Program-made: the position numbers and the translations under genes
In this document: in pieces, positions 12,110-22,852 of the stretch
Layout of the letters: every line of letters starts with the position of its first letter
Numbering within the stretch: the first letter of the stretch is position 1
The notes under the pieces: generated by a model
The model's database searches: none
Seen by the model: only the letters and a program-made list of their open reading frames with translations
Told to the model about the DNA's origin: nothing
NCBI RefSeq assembly: GCF_000208745.1
Contig: NC_030858.1
Coordinates: 17,965,946-18,029,945 of the forward strand
Direction: 5' to 3'
DNA from: Theobroma cacao
Taxonomy: Eukaryota > Streptophyta > Magnoliopsida > Malvales > Malvaceae
Length of the DNA: 64,000 nt

Positions 12110-14170
12110 ATGAGGAGTGCTAGTCCCAAAGAGCATGCTAGAGGGGGGTGCATAGCACTTTTGGAATAACATGAAAATTCTTTCCAAGTAAAGAGCTGAT
12201 TAAAGGAATTTGAAAATGGAAGTTTAAAGCTTGTTGGAGGAATGATTTAAGTGCTAAGAGTAAGAAGAAAATAAAATAAAGTAGACAAAACACAATGATT
12301 TATAGTGGTTCGGTCCCATTGACCTACATCCACTTCCTTGATCTCCCAATCAAGGATTTTCAAACCAATTCACTAAAATTAGTGGAATTCTCAAGTTTCC
12401 ATCAAGCTTTTACAATGGCCTTTCATAGGCTCAGCCACAACATTTAATAATGGTTTTTCCCGAGAACAACCAAAACACAAAACTAGTTTTTCTAAGGCTA
12501 AGTTAGAACCTATAACAACAACCAAGCTAATCCAAGCTAGATCTACCCCTTAAAGTGCCTCACACACTCTAAGTAAACGAGAAATGAAGAAAAGATGAAG
12601 TACAAATGATCACTTAGCTGATCTAAGATATACAAAGTTAAGCTCAAACACTTTTTTAAAGGATGGGAGTGAAAATACAAGTGTAAAGAGAAGGTTTTTG
12701 GTCTTCTATGCTCATAATCACTTTGGATAACTTCTCTATATGATTTTTGACTATAGGAGAGGCTTTAAATACTTGAAAAATCATTTCTAGCCATTAAAGA
12801 CAAAAACTAATCATTTCTAGCTGTTATTTTGTCCTTTTGTGCTTGAATTCAAATTTTCTAACAGTGAGCTTTTAGCTGGTTAACCATGCTTCATACTCGA
12901 TTAAGTCTTCTCTGTCTCACAGTCTAGTTTACTCTATTAATCGGTTAAGAAAGACTTTAACCAATTAAGAGCCTACTGTTTCTAGAGCAGCCAGCTTCAC
13001 CAACTTTTCTTTGTTTGATTAATTCTTCTCTTCACTTTGTAACACTAATCATCCATTTCTCTTAAATAGCCATCAGATGTACTAGTCATTTGAGACTTCT
13101 TGAATTGTTCTTCACAAATTTGATTGCCTTCATTTTGGATCTTCACTTTTAGATTTTAGCTAACTAACTTTTTTAGTTAACCGACTAAGAGGCTTTTGTT
13201 TGTATCTAGCACCCGCTTAACTGATTAAATCTTGTGTTAACCAGTTAAGACCTTTTTGTCTATATTTAGTGTAGTGCCCAAAATTGCTTTAATTGATTAA
13301 GGATTTGTGTTAATCGGTTAAGACTAATCTGTCTTCATTAAAACTCTTTCTTCTTTGCTTGTTTAACGAACTAACCCATCTTGTAACTGAGCAAGTATCT
13401 TGACTTGCTTTCAAATACCAAATATATTAATGAATTTAAACTTTCTCCTACACACTTAAATAATATAATTAGACACCAATGAATGAGAATGTTTTGTTAT
13501 CATAAAAAACACATGGAGTTAACATTCTTTCTCTCTTATTTTTTATGATGGCAAAACACTCTTAGATCAAAAGTGCAATGTCTATGCTCAATATGAATGC
13601 TTCAAATCTTTATGCATAATGAGTTGTTCCCCCTTAGATAATGCATCTAGTTCTCTTTAAAGATTTGCAATAAAATATTTATGACATCCATAGTAGCTAA
13701 ACAAGATATACAAAATCCACAGTAGCTAAGCAAGATATATTGAATATCCATAATAACTAGCACATAACATTCAACAAAACCATAACTAAGCATCACACAC
13801 CTAAATTAAAATGAAAACCTATCAATCTTTATTTAACTTAGTCTTCATTTTCTCTTTTTTGTTTGTCATCATTAAAAAAGATATTCAAAACTCCCTCTTA
13901 ATAAGTGCATCTAGATTTTCCTTTAATCTTTAAATCAAACTTTACTGAATAGGAATCATAAGCACTCATACACCTAAGTCATACAAGCTTATAGATATAG
14001 TTCAATAACTTCAAGAGTTAAGCTTGTAACTATGTAAGAACAAATGTATGGGAGTTAAATCATATCAGGAACTTGTCAAGGATCACTCAAATAATGTTCA
14101 AGAAAATTTGATCATTTTGTCATAATCAAAACTATAATGATTTTAAAGCTAACAAGAAGGTGTGAAAACC
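12110..14170. repeat. Unclassified plant repeat (GGTTCGGTCCCATTGACC type)
   Basis: It contains, on the plus strand near 12300, the stretch TTTATAGTGGTTCGGTCCCA, and near 12145 GAGGGGGGTGCATAGC. Both are stretches I associate with common non-coding plant retroelement sequence. Near 12880-13340 the motif (C/T)TTAA(C/T)CG(G/A)TTAAG recurs several times. No protein-coding frame is visible. Limits are approximate. Confidence 0.4.
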
Positions 14171-15229
14171 TTATGTGGCATCTCCATGGACAACTTCTGT
14201 CATGGGTTGCCGTTGGCATTATGAAGGACATTCTTTCAATTTCTTTTATTTATTGCCCAATGCCCATCCACTTACTCCTTAATTCAAATTCAAAATTTAT
14301 CCTTTAATTGAACAATTCAAATAAGGATTAGAATATGAAATTTTTAGAATTAAATTTTGCAAGATTATCTTGCCATTTAAAAATCGAATCTCAAGCTATA
14401 ATTGTGAACTAGAATCTTGCATCAATTAGTTGCTTAAATTCAGCTTATTTGGCTATGAAATTTTCCAAAAATAATCTTTAAATGAACATTTCAAACAAGG
14501 ATTTAATTTTAGAATTTTCGGAATTAATTTCCAAGACTTTCTTATTAATTAAAACTGAAAATCATGATAAAATAGTGTGTTGGACATTTGTCAATCTTGC
14601 TCTGATTTATTGCTTAAATTCAACCTATTTGATCAAGATCATTTCATGATCTTGTTATCCACATATCCAACAATTAGTTTGGAACAATTCCACAAAATTT
14701 GCTTGCTACAAATTAAGCAAAATTTTGAGTAAAAACTTCAATAGAATCACGCCACCTAAATTCCTCATTATGGCTTTCCCTTTTGCAACTGATTGAAAGT
14801 GCATCTCATGCAACCTTCATTTGCATTGAGGGTTGGTTGTTAAACCACTTGATTGACCAATTAAGGATAAAGGATTTCTAGAATAAGGCTGATTAGTTTC
14901 TGAAATCAATTCAAAAACTTAAAACGAAACTACATGTGTTATCTTACACAACACAAAAACTGAATAAAATATTGCTCCATTTAAAAGGCATTTTCAAATA
15001 CTAATTAATCCTTACTCTTAGGACTTCAAACTTGATTTAAATTAATTGAAATAAAACTTTGAAACATAATCAAATTAGGTCTGGATATAATTAAAATGAA
15101 GCAAAAACAAAAAATAAAAATTGCATTTTGGAAATCAGTTTTGCAAAGAGAGGTTTCAAATCAAAATGCAAAGCATCTTGATGCTTGTCATGGTCAAATA
15201 ACATGTAAAGATCATCCAAAACCATGAAA
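14171..15229 (-). other. Probable copia leader region
   Basis: It lies directly inside the Met-type PBS at 15230-15245 and is therefore probably the untranslated leader of a minus-strand copia element. No gag was recognised within it. The gag relic at 6480-7277 has the same orientation and may belong to the same element, with insertions between, but this is inference. Confidence 0.4.
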
Positions 15230-15245
15230 GATGGCTCTGATACCA
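15230..15245 (-). other. Primer-binding site, initiator tRNA-Met
   Basis: The minus strand reads TGGTATCAGAGCCATC. The first 14 bases are the exact complement of the 3' end of plant initiator tRNA-Met. This is the usual copia PBS and shows a minus-strand element whose 5' LTR lies at higher coordinates. Confidence 0.85.
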
Positions 15246-15247
15246 CT

Positions 15248-17001
15248 ATTAGGAGAGGGGTTCAATCATGATCATACAACATTTGCAATCAAATAAGATA
15301 ACAATATGAATTAAGAACGCAACGGAATTAAAATTTTTAATCGCCTCTCCTCCCAAGGTTACTTTCAATGGCATTTTGGATGACTCGTAGTATATTAAAA
15401 CATAGATATGATCTGAGCATTACCTTAGGGACAAAGAAAAGCTAGATTTCTTGTCCTAACAACACCAAACAGCTCTTGGAAAAATTTAACACCAAGCTTG
15501 GTTGTCGTAAACCTAAGTTGTCCAAACGCACAACCTCTAATGATTGTCCACACAATGAATGGTCATAATCCTTACATTAGGGTGGGATTGCTAAGCCTTA
15601 CAATTTTCTAGCAAGGGAGTAATTTCAACACTTTTCTCTTAGAATCACCTTAACCTAATAGTCAAAGAAGAAAATAATTTTTCTCTCTTATACACACCAA
15701 GGGGTGACACACAAATGGATGGGTATTTCTATTTATTACTAAGAGTGGCTTATTGCAAGGTTTATATACTTTGGTCCATTGTCAGCCCTAATCAGGTTTT
15801 TACATGATTTCTCATGTAATTTGTTAATTACTCCTTGCATTTAATTGAACAATTAAATTAAGTTATAAAATGGTCCTTGCACTTAATTAAATCATTTAAT
15901 GAAGTTCAACTTGAAGTTCATGACTTCTAGTTAATCGATTAAGTCCAACTTAACCACCTTTCCCAATTTAATCTCAATATTCACCTTTTGTGTATGACCC
16001 ATTAGACTTCTAACATGTTGGCAATAGAGTTAAATTGTAATCTCAATTAATTAATTTAATTTCATAGACCAAAATTAGCATCTAGCAATGCATCACGTCC
16101 ACCCAAATGTTAGAAGAGTCAAGATGGTTTGACTCAACTTTTTAGTGTTCAGTTTATCAATGTAATTCATTCCTTCATCATATATCTTAGAGATGATAAG
16201 AGCATGGTGCAATGTCTATTCTTATTGATCTCCATATCATTTTTGAAGTTATATCATTAACTCTATAGAGACTTATGAAACTCTTTTTCATAATCTTTAA
16301 GTTGCCTTGACCAATGACTTCAATAAGCTAATATCAACTAAAATCTGTTAGGATATATCCCTTAAATCACTTGGGGTGACGATTCCTTTCTTAACCACTC
16401 ATTTTCCTTTACATGCTTCATGTTATACCCAAAAACATCCTGTTTTGGTATCCTTGGTAGGAGCTATAAGGATAAAATCAAAGTATAGCACTTTACATAT
16501 AAGACAACCATATTGCTCAAGTTTAAAGAGTATTTACATGACTAAAACATGATAAATATTGCATAAACACTAGAGTGAGATAACAAATGCACTTCTCATG
16601 TCAAGTCATGTTCAGTGAACTTGTTTTAAGAATAAGTACCAACATTCTAGTTTCAAGTATCTCTATATTTCAACCTACAAGATCAACTGCTTACTTCTCA
16701 AGTAAGGAATATAGAATGTACTAGTCTCTAGGATTCATTAATGTCCAATCTCAATGATATATCGACTAGGAGTATTTAGAGATTATGCTTTGATGTATAG
16801 GGATCTCATAATTGCAACCCATTACAATTCCCTCGCAAAGCATATTAATCGCATGGACTTCATCCAATTAGACTTATAACCATTATAATAGATGTCTTAT
16901 TGATGAAGGAAAACCTTTAATCATTCAATGTGAATGATATTATTGAACGATTGGAACCAAGCCTTGACCAATCTAAATTGGCTATAAGGCTTATTCCAAC
17001 A
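15248..17001 (-). mobile_element. 5' LTR of a Ty1/copia element
   Basis: It adjoins the Met-type PBS. On the minus strand a plausible start TGTTGGAATAAGCC is at 17001; the other end near 15248 is CTCCTAATAG, slightly decayed from the expected ...CA. Length is about 1.75 kb. No 3' partner LTR with the same start was found in the window, so the element is incomplete. No coding frame is seen inside. Confidence 0.65.
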
Positions 17002-17703
17002 CAAAGGGTAGAAAAATCCTATCTTTGAGTAAGAAGAGAACCTAAAGATCACATTTTTATGCTACAACGAATACTTCTTGAGCCTAAACTTCACCTCATC
17101 ATTCATTTCTTTTGACAAAGCTCTCATGTTTTTGGACCTAAACATCCTATTAGCCTTTATAGAAGTTTTGAGCTAAAGATTTTTTTCAAAAACCCACTAT
17201 TGCACTAGTTATACCTCCAAGCAAAAGATAGAGAGGTTTTTCTTGATCTTTTAAAAGGTTGTATCTTGTGTAAAGATTGTGCTTGAACTTGAAAAAGGCA
17301 GTGTTTTGATTGAGGTTATGCTTGATCTTGTGAAAGACATGTTGTTAAGGTTACGTTTGATCTTGTTAAAAGGCATGTTGTAAAGGTTACGCCTAACCTT
17401 GTTAAAAAGGCAAGTTGATAATGGATTCAAACTCCTTGTGCTATCAAGGGAGAAGAAGTAGGCATTGGAAAGCCTAACCTTTATAAAAATCCGACTAAGT
17501 ACTTTTTATCTTTCTACACTTTGCTTGTTTGGTTCATAATATGTTTTTACAATATTTCTGCTACATTTTCAAAGTTCTTTTATAAAAAGGGATTTTCAAT
17601 TGATAACCAATTCACCCCCCTCTTGGTTACTTTACTTTAAGCTTATCTTCCTAACAAAAGTTGTTAGAATGATAATTAGGTTTCTGTTGTGGAAGGAAAT
17701 TAA
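17002..17703 (+). repeat. Plus-strand retroelement relic
   Basis: Near 17605-17630 it carries TTCACCCCCCTCTTGG, a string common near the 3' end of plant copia LTRs. At 17230-17410 the phrase CTTG-TAAAAGG-T repeats imperfectly three times (unit about 55-60 bases). No coding frame. Confidence 0.4.
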
Positions 17704-18558
17704 TAGAGTTTGATTGAATAATTTGATTACTTTAGGTTCCCTGGAAGCTACAAGGTCTAATAGCTAGTGGAGCTTGCTAAATGGTGTTGATTTTAAAAAA
17801 GTGGCATCAAATTGGTGAGTGGGCTTGCTTTCAAATTATTTTAATAAAAGAATGTGTGATATATGTAAACTTAATGATTTCCAAATATGCACTTTTAGCA
17901 ATTATGCCTATAAATGCTTTGATGTGGTTTTACTATAATGTTGGTAGGCCTGAGTATGTATATGTATAATTGAATATATGTATATTATTAGAGCTTGATT
18001 GAATAATTTGTTTGCTTTAAGTTCCTTTGAAGCTTCAAGGTCTAATAGCTAGTGAAGCTTGCTAAGTGGTGTTGATTTTAAAGAGGTGGCATCAAATTGG
18101 TGAGTGGGCTTGCATTCAAATTATTTTAATAGAAGAATACATTAAATATGTAAACTTAATGATTTCCAAATATGCACTTTTACCAATTGTGCCTATAAAT
18201 GCTTTGATGTGGTTTTACTGTAGTGTTGGTAGGTACAAGTATGTATATGTATAATTGAATATATGTATATTATTAAAGCTTGATTGAATAATTTGATTAC
18301 TTTGAGTTCCCTTGAAGCTCCAAGGTCTAATAACTAGTGGAGCTTGTTAAGTGGTGTTGATTTTAAAGAGGTTGCGTCAAATTGGTAAGTGGGCTTACAT
18401 TCAAATTATGTTAATAGAAAAATGCATGAAATATGGAAACATAATGCTTTTCAAATTGTGTTTTTAGCAATTGTGCCTATATATGCTTTGATATGGTTTT
18501 CCTATAATGTTGATTAGGACGAGTATGTATATGTATAATTGAATATATGTATATTATC
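17704..18558 (+). repeat. Tandem array, 3 units of 285 bp
   Basis: Units start at 17704, 17989 and 18274, each with TAGAG(T/C)TTGATTGAATAAT or a one-base variant, and each ends with TATGTATATTAT. The spacing is exactly 285 bases twice. The units differ by scattered substitutions and the third is the most diverged. The two 62-codon open frames at 17781-17969 and 18066-18254 are the same part of units 1 and 2 and are broken in unit 3, so they are not evidence of a gene. Confidence 0.93.
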
Positions 18559-20258
18559 TAGTCTACTGAACTTGGATGGGAACAAGCTTTTCAAATGTGT
18601 GATTGGTTAATGTTGATAGTTTAAGACATGTCGAGTATAAATGGATTTATGTTGGAATTTCGATGTGTTGCGAATTTGATAGAAATATTGAGCCTTGTGT
18701 TGATAACCATGATTGGTATATTGAGTGGCATGGTAGTTGGAGCTACATGCCTCAGGATTTTCTATTATGAGGAAAAGGGTAAAAGGATTTCATAATGGCT
18801 TAAATGAGAAAATGTTTTAGGTGGAGTTCTTAAGTTAGGGACTTACAACTAGAGACAGTATTCACTGGCCAATGTACACAATGTAGCTGCCCTAGCTAGC
18901 AAAAGGGGAAATGGTGCTACCAATGTGTGGTGGAGAATATGCATGACTAGTACTGATGTTAGTGGCTATATGCATTGCACTATGTATATCCTTAAGGTTA
19001 ACTACCCTAGTAATGCCCTAAATAGTAGGGGGAATGGCACTATCCCTTAGATTGGAAATCCCTCAAACCTATCTTTGTACTTTTTAAGCATGCTATACTA
19101 GAATAAAATGTTATTTAACTTTGAATTGGAAATTTTGATACGTTTTTTGGTTTAACTTAGGCACAATGAGATATGTAAGTGTTTTCTGGTTTAATGACTT
19201 TAAGCAAGATCATATTGTGGGGGATTCTTGTTAATGTGTTTCACTTTAAAGTTTGGAACTTATAGGAAATGACGTTTGTAGAAAAATTTGGAAATCTTGA
19301 AAGAGGTATTGATACCTATGAAGGAGATATCAATACCTTCAAAGAAGAAGGGGCTATAGAGATGCTCTATTTAAGAGGTATAGATACCCATGGTTGGGGT
19401 ACTGATACTTGGCAAATAGAAGCTCTTAGGACAAAATGTATTGATACCCCAAGCTAAGAGTATCAATACTTTTCAACCATAATAGGTGTAAGGGGGCTGC
19501 CTAGTTTACAAGTATTGATACCTGTTGAAAGTTATCGATACTAATAGCCTATTTTTACAAAATAATATGATTTTGACTTGTTTTTCACATGGAAATAGTT
19601 CTTCAACTTGAATTAAACCCCCAACTAATTTTACGATTATTCGAATCCACTTAAATGGTTGTGGTATAATAAATGGCATGTTTTCCTCATGGATTTGGTT
19701 TTAAAGTTAAATGTGCATGGTTTAAACTAAAGGTATGGTTTTATAAATTCCTCCATCTTTATGTCTGTTCCTTTCTTATGTTCACTCAATGAGTTATGTA
19801 TTCACCTTTTCAAATTTCATGTTTTTGGTTTTCAAATCAATAGATACTCGAAGCCTAAGACTTGGAGAGGCTTTTTTTAACCCTTTTTGATAGGTTTACA
19901 CTAAAAGCATTCAGTAGCATCACCTAGCCCCAGTGTCGACTTTGTTGTCTAGCCTTGTATTTATTTTGTACTTATGAGATGTTAGGACACATAGTGATGC
20001 AGCCATAGGTTGGCACACGTTCTATAATTGTATAGTAATGACATGTACATATATGCATATATTGTGGATGATAGTAGCACATGGTTGTGCAATATATTAA
20101 CATTTTTGTACATAAAAATATAAAATGAAGGATATGTAATTGAACATACCTTATAAAAGCGTGTACAGATTGTGTATGAATACGAGGCTTGCTTGAGCTT
20201 AGTGGACCTTACTTATTAAGCCCTTGTGCAGGTCATGGCTCGAGTTTGGATCGTGACA
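18559..20258 (+). mobile_element. 3' part of an LTR ending GGATCGTGACA
   Basis: The terminus GGATCGTGACA at 20248-20258 resembles the ends GGGTCGTGACA and GAGTCGTGACA of the two LTRs at 7525 and 61737. The copia coding relic starts right after it, so it probably landed in, or truncated, that element. The 5' end was not found. No protein frame is seen; the 62-codon frame at 19269-19457 lies in a repeat cluster. Confidence 0.5.
19305..19542. repeat. Cluster of GTATTGATACC-type motifs
   Basis: About eight variants of GTATTGATACC and its inverse (for example GGTATTGATACC, GTATCAATAC, TTATCGATAC) occur in 240 bases, about every 25-40 bases. Many are imperfect palindromes. Confidence 0.7.
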
Positions 20259-20296
20259 ATTATGTTGTTAAGAGGGAGTGTGATGCATAACCATAT

Positions 20297-21424
20297 CTTG
20301 TTTGCAAACTTTAGAAATTTCTATATGGACTCAAATATGCCACAAAGGTAGTTGAATTGTAAGTTTAGTGAGCCACTTCTTGAATTTGGTTTCACTTAGT
20401 CAAAGTGAGATTATTCCCTCTTTATTAAGATTACAAAATAAGGTGATTTTGTTACCATTTTGGTCTATATGGATGACATAATTTGGCAAGTTCTTCTGTT
20501 AAGGCCTCTAATGCAATTAAGAATTTTTTAAAATCAAACTTCAAGCTTATATCCAACTTCAAGCTTAAGGATCTTGGTATCCTTATGTACTTCTTAGGAT
20601 TAGAGATAGCTAGAACACATAAAAGAATTTCGATTCGTCAAAGAAAATATACTCTAAACTTGCTTACTAAGTATGGTTTTCTTGGATCTAAACTTATCTC
20701 AGCCCTTATTGACTATTGTCATAAGCTGTCAAACGAGGATGGTGACGATCAATTGAAAGATGCCAATGTTTATAGATAATTGATTGGTAAACTTCTTTAT
20801 CTTACATTCACAAGGTCGATCATCTCCTATGCAGTTCAAGTTTCATCTCAATTTATAGATAAACCTACTAACTCTCATATGCAAGTTGCTCATAGGGTAT
20901 TGAGATACATAGAAGGTGCACCAGGATAAGGAATCTTTATGTCTTCTCAATCTAATATGCTTTTACAAGCTTATACAGATAGTGATAAGGTAAGATGTCA
21001 AGGTTCAAGGAAGTTTATGACTGTTTTGGGATTTTTCTTGGTGACTCTCTCATTAGTTGGAAATCTAAGAAGCAATATGTGTAGCCAGAAGCTTCAATGA
21101 GGTAGAATATAGAGCAATGATTGCCACATGTTGTGAAATTATGTAGATTTTATTTTTGTTAAAGGACCTTGGAATTAATAATAGTAATGCTGTCAAACTT
21201 TACTGTGATAACCAGTATGCAAGTCACATCTTTAAAAATCTCATATCCCATTAAAGAACTAAACATATAGAAGTTCATTGTCATTTTGTTAGAGATAAGG
21301 TGCTAGTAGGATTCATTTCACCAAGCTATATGCATACTTCTATGCGGATAGGTATTCTGTTTACCAGGACAATTCAAATCACTCCTTAGCAAGATAAGCA
21401 TTCCTAATATCCATACTCATCTTG
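20297..21424 (+). pseudogene. Copia reverse transcriptase/RNase H relic
   Basis: The C-terminal part of a Ty1/copia polyprotein. Visible in order: FLYGLKYA near 20315-20340; a decayed catalytic motif with Y-M-D-D near 20466-20480; LKDLGILMYFLGLEIA in the open stretch 20483-20779; and RNase H pieces SFNEVEYRAM, LYCDNQYASHI and RTKHIEVHCHFVRDKV at 21090-21300. Several stops and frame changes separate these. The polypurine tract TTGAAGGGCAG and the 3' LTR follow directly. All upstream coding domains are missing, cut at the LTR end at 20258. Confidence 0.85.
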
Positions 21425-21432
21425 AAGGGCAG

Positions 21433-21724
21433 TGTTAGAAACAAATGATGCAAGGCACGTGCCTCTAATGTGTTGCAACTGATGATATGACCCTGCTGAT
21501 GTAGAAAGTTAGGCTGATGTATATAGGCTTTAGTTAAGTTAGTTGATGGATTGATTTTATATAATTTTGTTTTGTTCTCCATTTCTGTTATTTTCTGGTA
21601 ACTTCATTACCAGAATAGATTTTGTGCATATAAGCTTAATTTGAGCAATTAATCAATACAATGAAATTTCTCCCAATTAATCATCTCTCAATTGCTTGCC
21701 TATGCCAAGTTTAGAAAATCAACA
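21433..21724 (+). mobile_element. 3' LTR of the copia relic
   Basis: It starts TGTTAGAAACAAATG right after the purine tract GAAGGGCAG and ends AAAATCAACA at 21724, giving TG...CA and a length of 292 bases. A TATA-like GATGTATATAGG lies near 21510. No matching 5' LTR is in the window, as expected for a truncated element. The 67-residue minus-strand open frame inside is chance. Confidence 0.75.
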
Positions 21725-21729
21725 GTTCT

Positions 21730-22800
21730 GAACGAGCTACCGCCTGTGCCGAAACAGTTTGCTTCACCCCTAATGTGCAACAAGCTACAACTAGAAAAAC
21801 GGGAAGCTAATTCCTTCATACCTTCAACAAGCACGCCTCCTCTCTAAAAACAAATTCCATCATTCTTAACTCTCGAATCACTTCCAAACAATCCCTTTCC
21901 ACCAGCACTTCTTTGCTATTTGAAGTCCTAAGGCATCTGCCAAAGCTGGATCTGGTATAGCTGACTTTGGTGTTACCACACAAGCTAAAATGGCACCAGT
22001 ATGGTCTCCGACCACAACACTCAAAACAATTTCCATTGATCTGCTGCTGAAACCCATCTCCTATTCACAAAATTTGAATTTTGTATAATAGCTTAAAATC
22101 AAACCTCTTCATACCTCTCCAGCACCTTCAGTGCTATAATCACGCAACTTGTCACTGACAAACAGGTTCATGCAGACATTTATTCCTACTCATCCAGTTA
22201 GTTCAAGCTATAACCCAGATTTTAGCTGAATTATTCTCATTCAGCTGGTCGAAGGAACTGCTTGCATAGCTCCATAACATTGCGATTGACTTGGAACTCA
22301 ACACTAGTGGACCAAAAAGGAGTCCTCCAAAACCTGTTGACTCCACCTACACCAATGAAAACCTCCTGATCGTGGCATATGTTAACAGCTTCTGTTAATA
22401 TCCATTCTCATGAACAAGATTGATTCTTGATGGCATATTAGTGTTCCAAGGAGCTTTCCAAATAGCATTACTATTGTTCATCTAATTATCTGTAAAAATA
22501 TTATTACAACTTCAAAGTAGTTCATCAGGCAACCACTTCTTGCGGAGTGGTGTACTCTCGATGATAATAGCATCCTCAGTAAATATTTGGGCTAGTAAAT
22601 CCCTCCTCCAGCACACTTTGTCAATCTATAAGATCTGCCACCATCACAGGATGAAGTAGCTCCACATCCACTACATCACTTCAATTTTATCCCAAAATAT
22701 TGATAGAAAAAACCCACACTCAAGCCAACAGGTTTCTCCCTTGACTTACTGATATTTGTAACAGTTATATATCCTTTCTACTCATGCAAAAAGTTTTAGC
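21730..22800 (-). pseudogene. LINE-like relic with RNase H (RVT_3) end
   Basis: On the minus strand, 22050-21870 keeps a readable stretch, VVVGDHTGAILACVVTPKS, then ADALGLQIAKKC and, in a shifted frame, RDCLEVIRELRMMEF. This resembles the RNase H-type domain at the end of plant non-LTR retrotransposons or copied host domains of that kind. Near 22660, HPVMVADLID recalls the linker between reverse transcriptase and RNase H in such elements. Many stops. It abuts the 3' end of the decarboxylase gene. Alternative: a pseudogene of a host RNase H-like protein. Confidence 0.5.
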
Positions 22801-22852
22801 AGCTCCATCCCTGTTGAGCACATCATCACTTGCCACTTTGAGATGAAATAAT

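Noticed and set aside
12300..12345. GGTTCGGTCCC, looked like a tRNA T-arm
   Set aside because: No matching acceptor stem, anticodon arm or D-arm is found around it; the stretch is one I associate with plant retroelement repeats.
17781..18254. Two similar 62-codon proteins in tandem
   Set aside because: They are the same part of two units of the 285-bp array, broken in the third unit; no start context or homology supports a gene.
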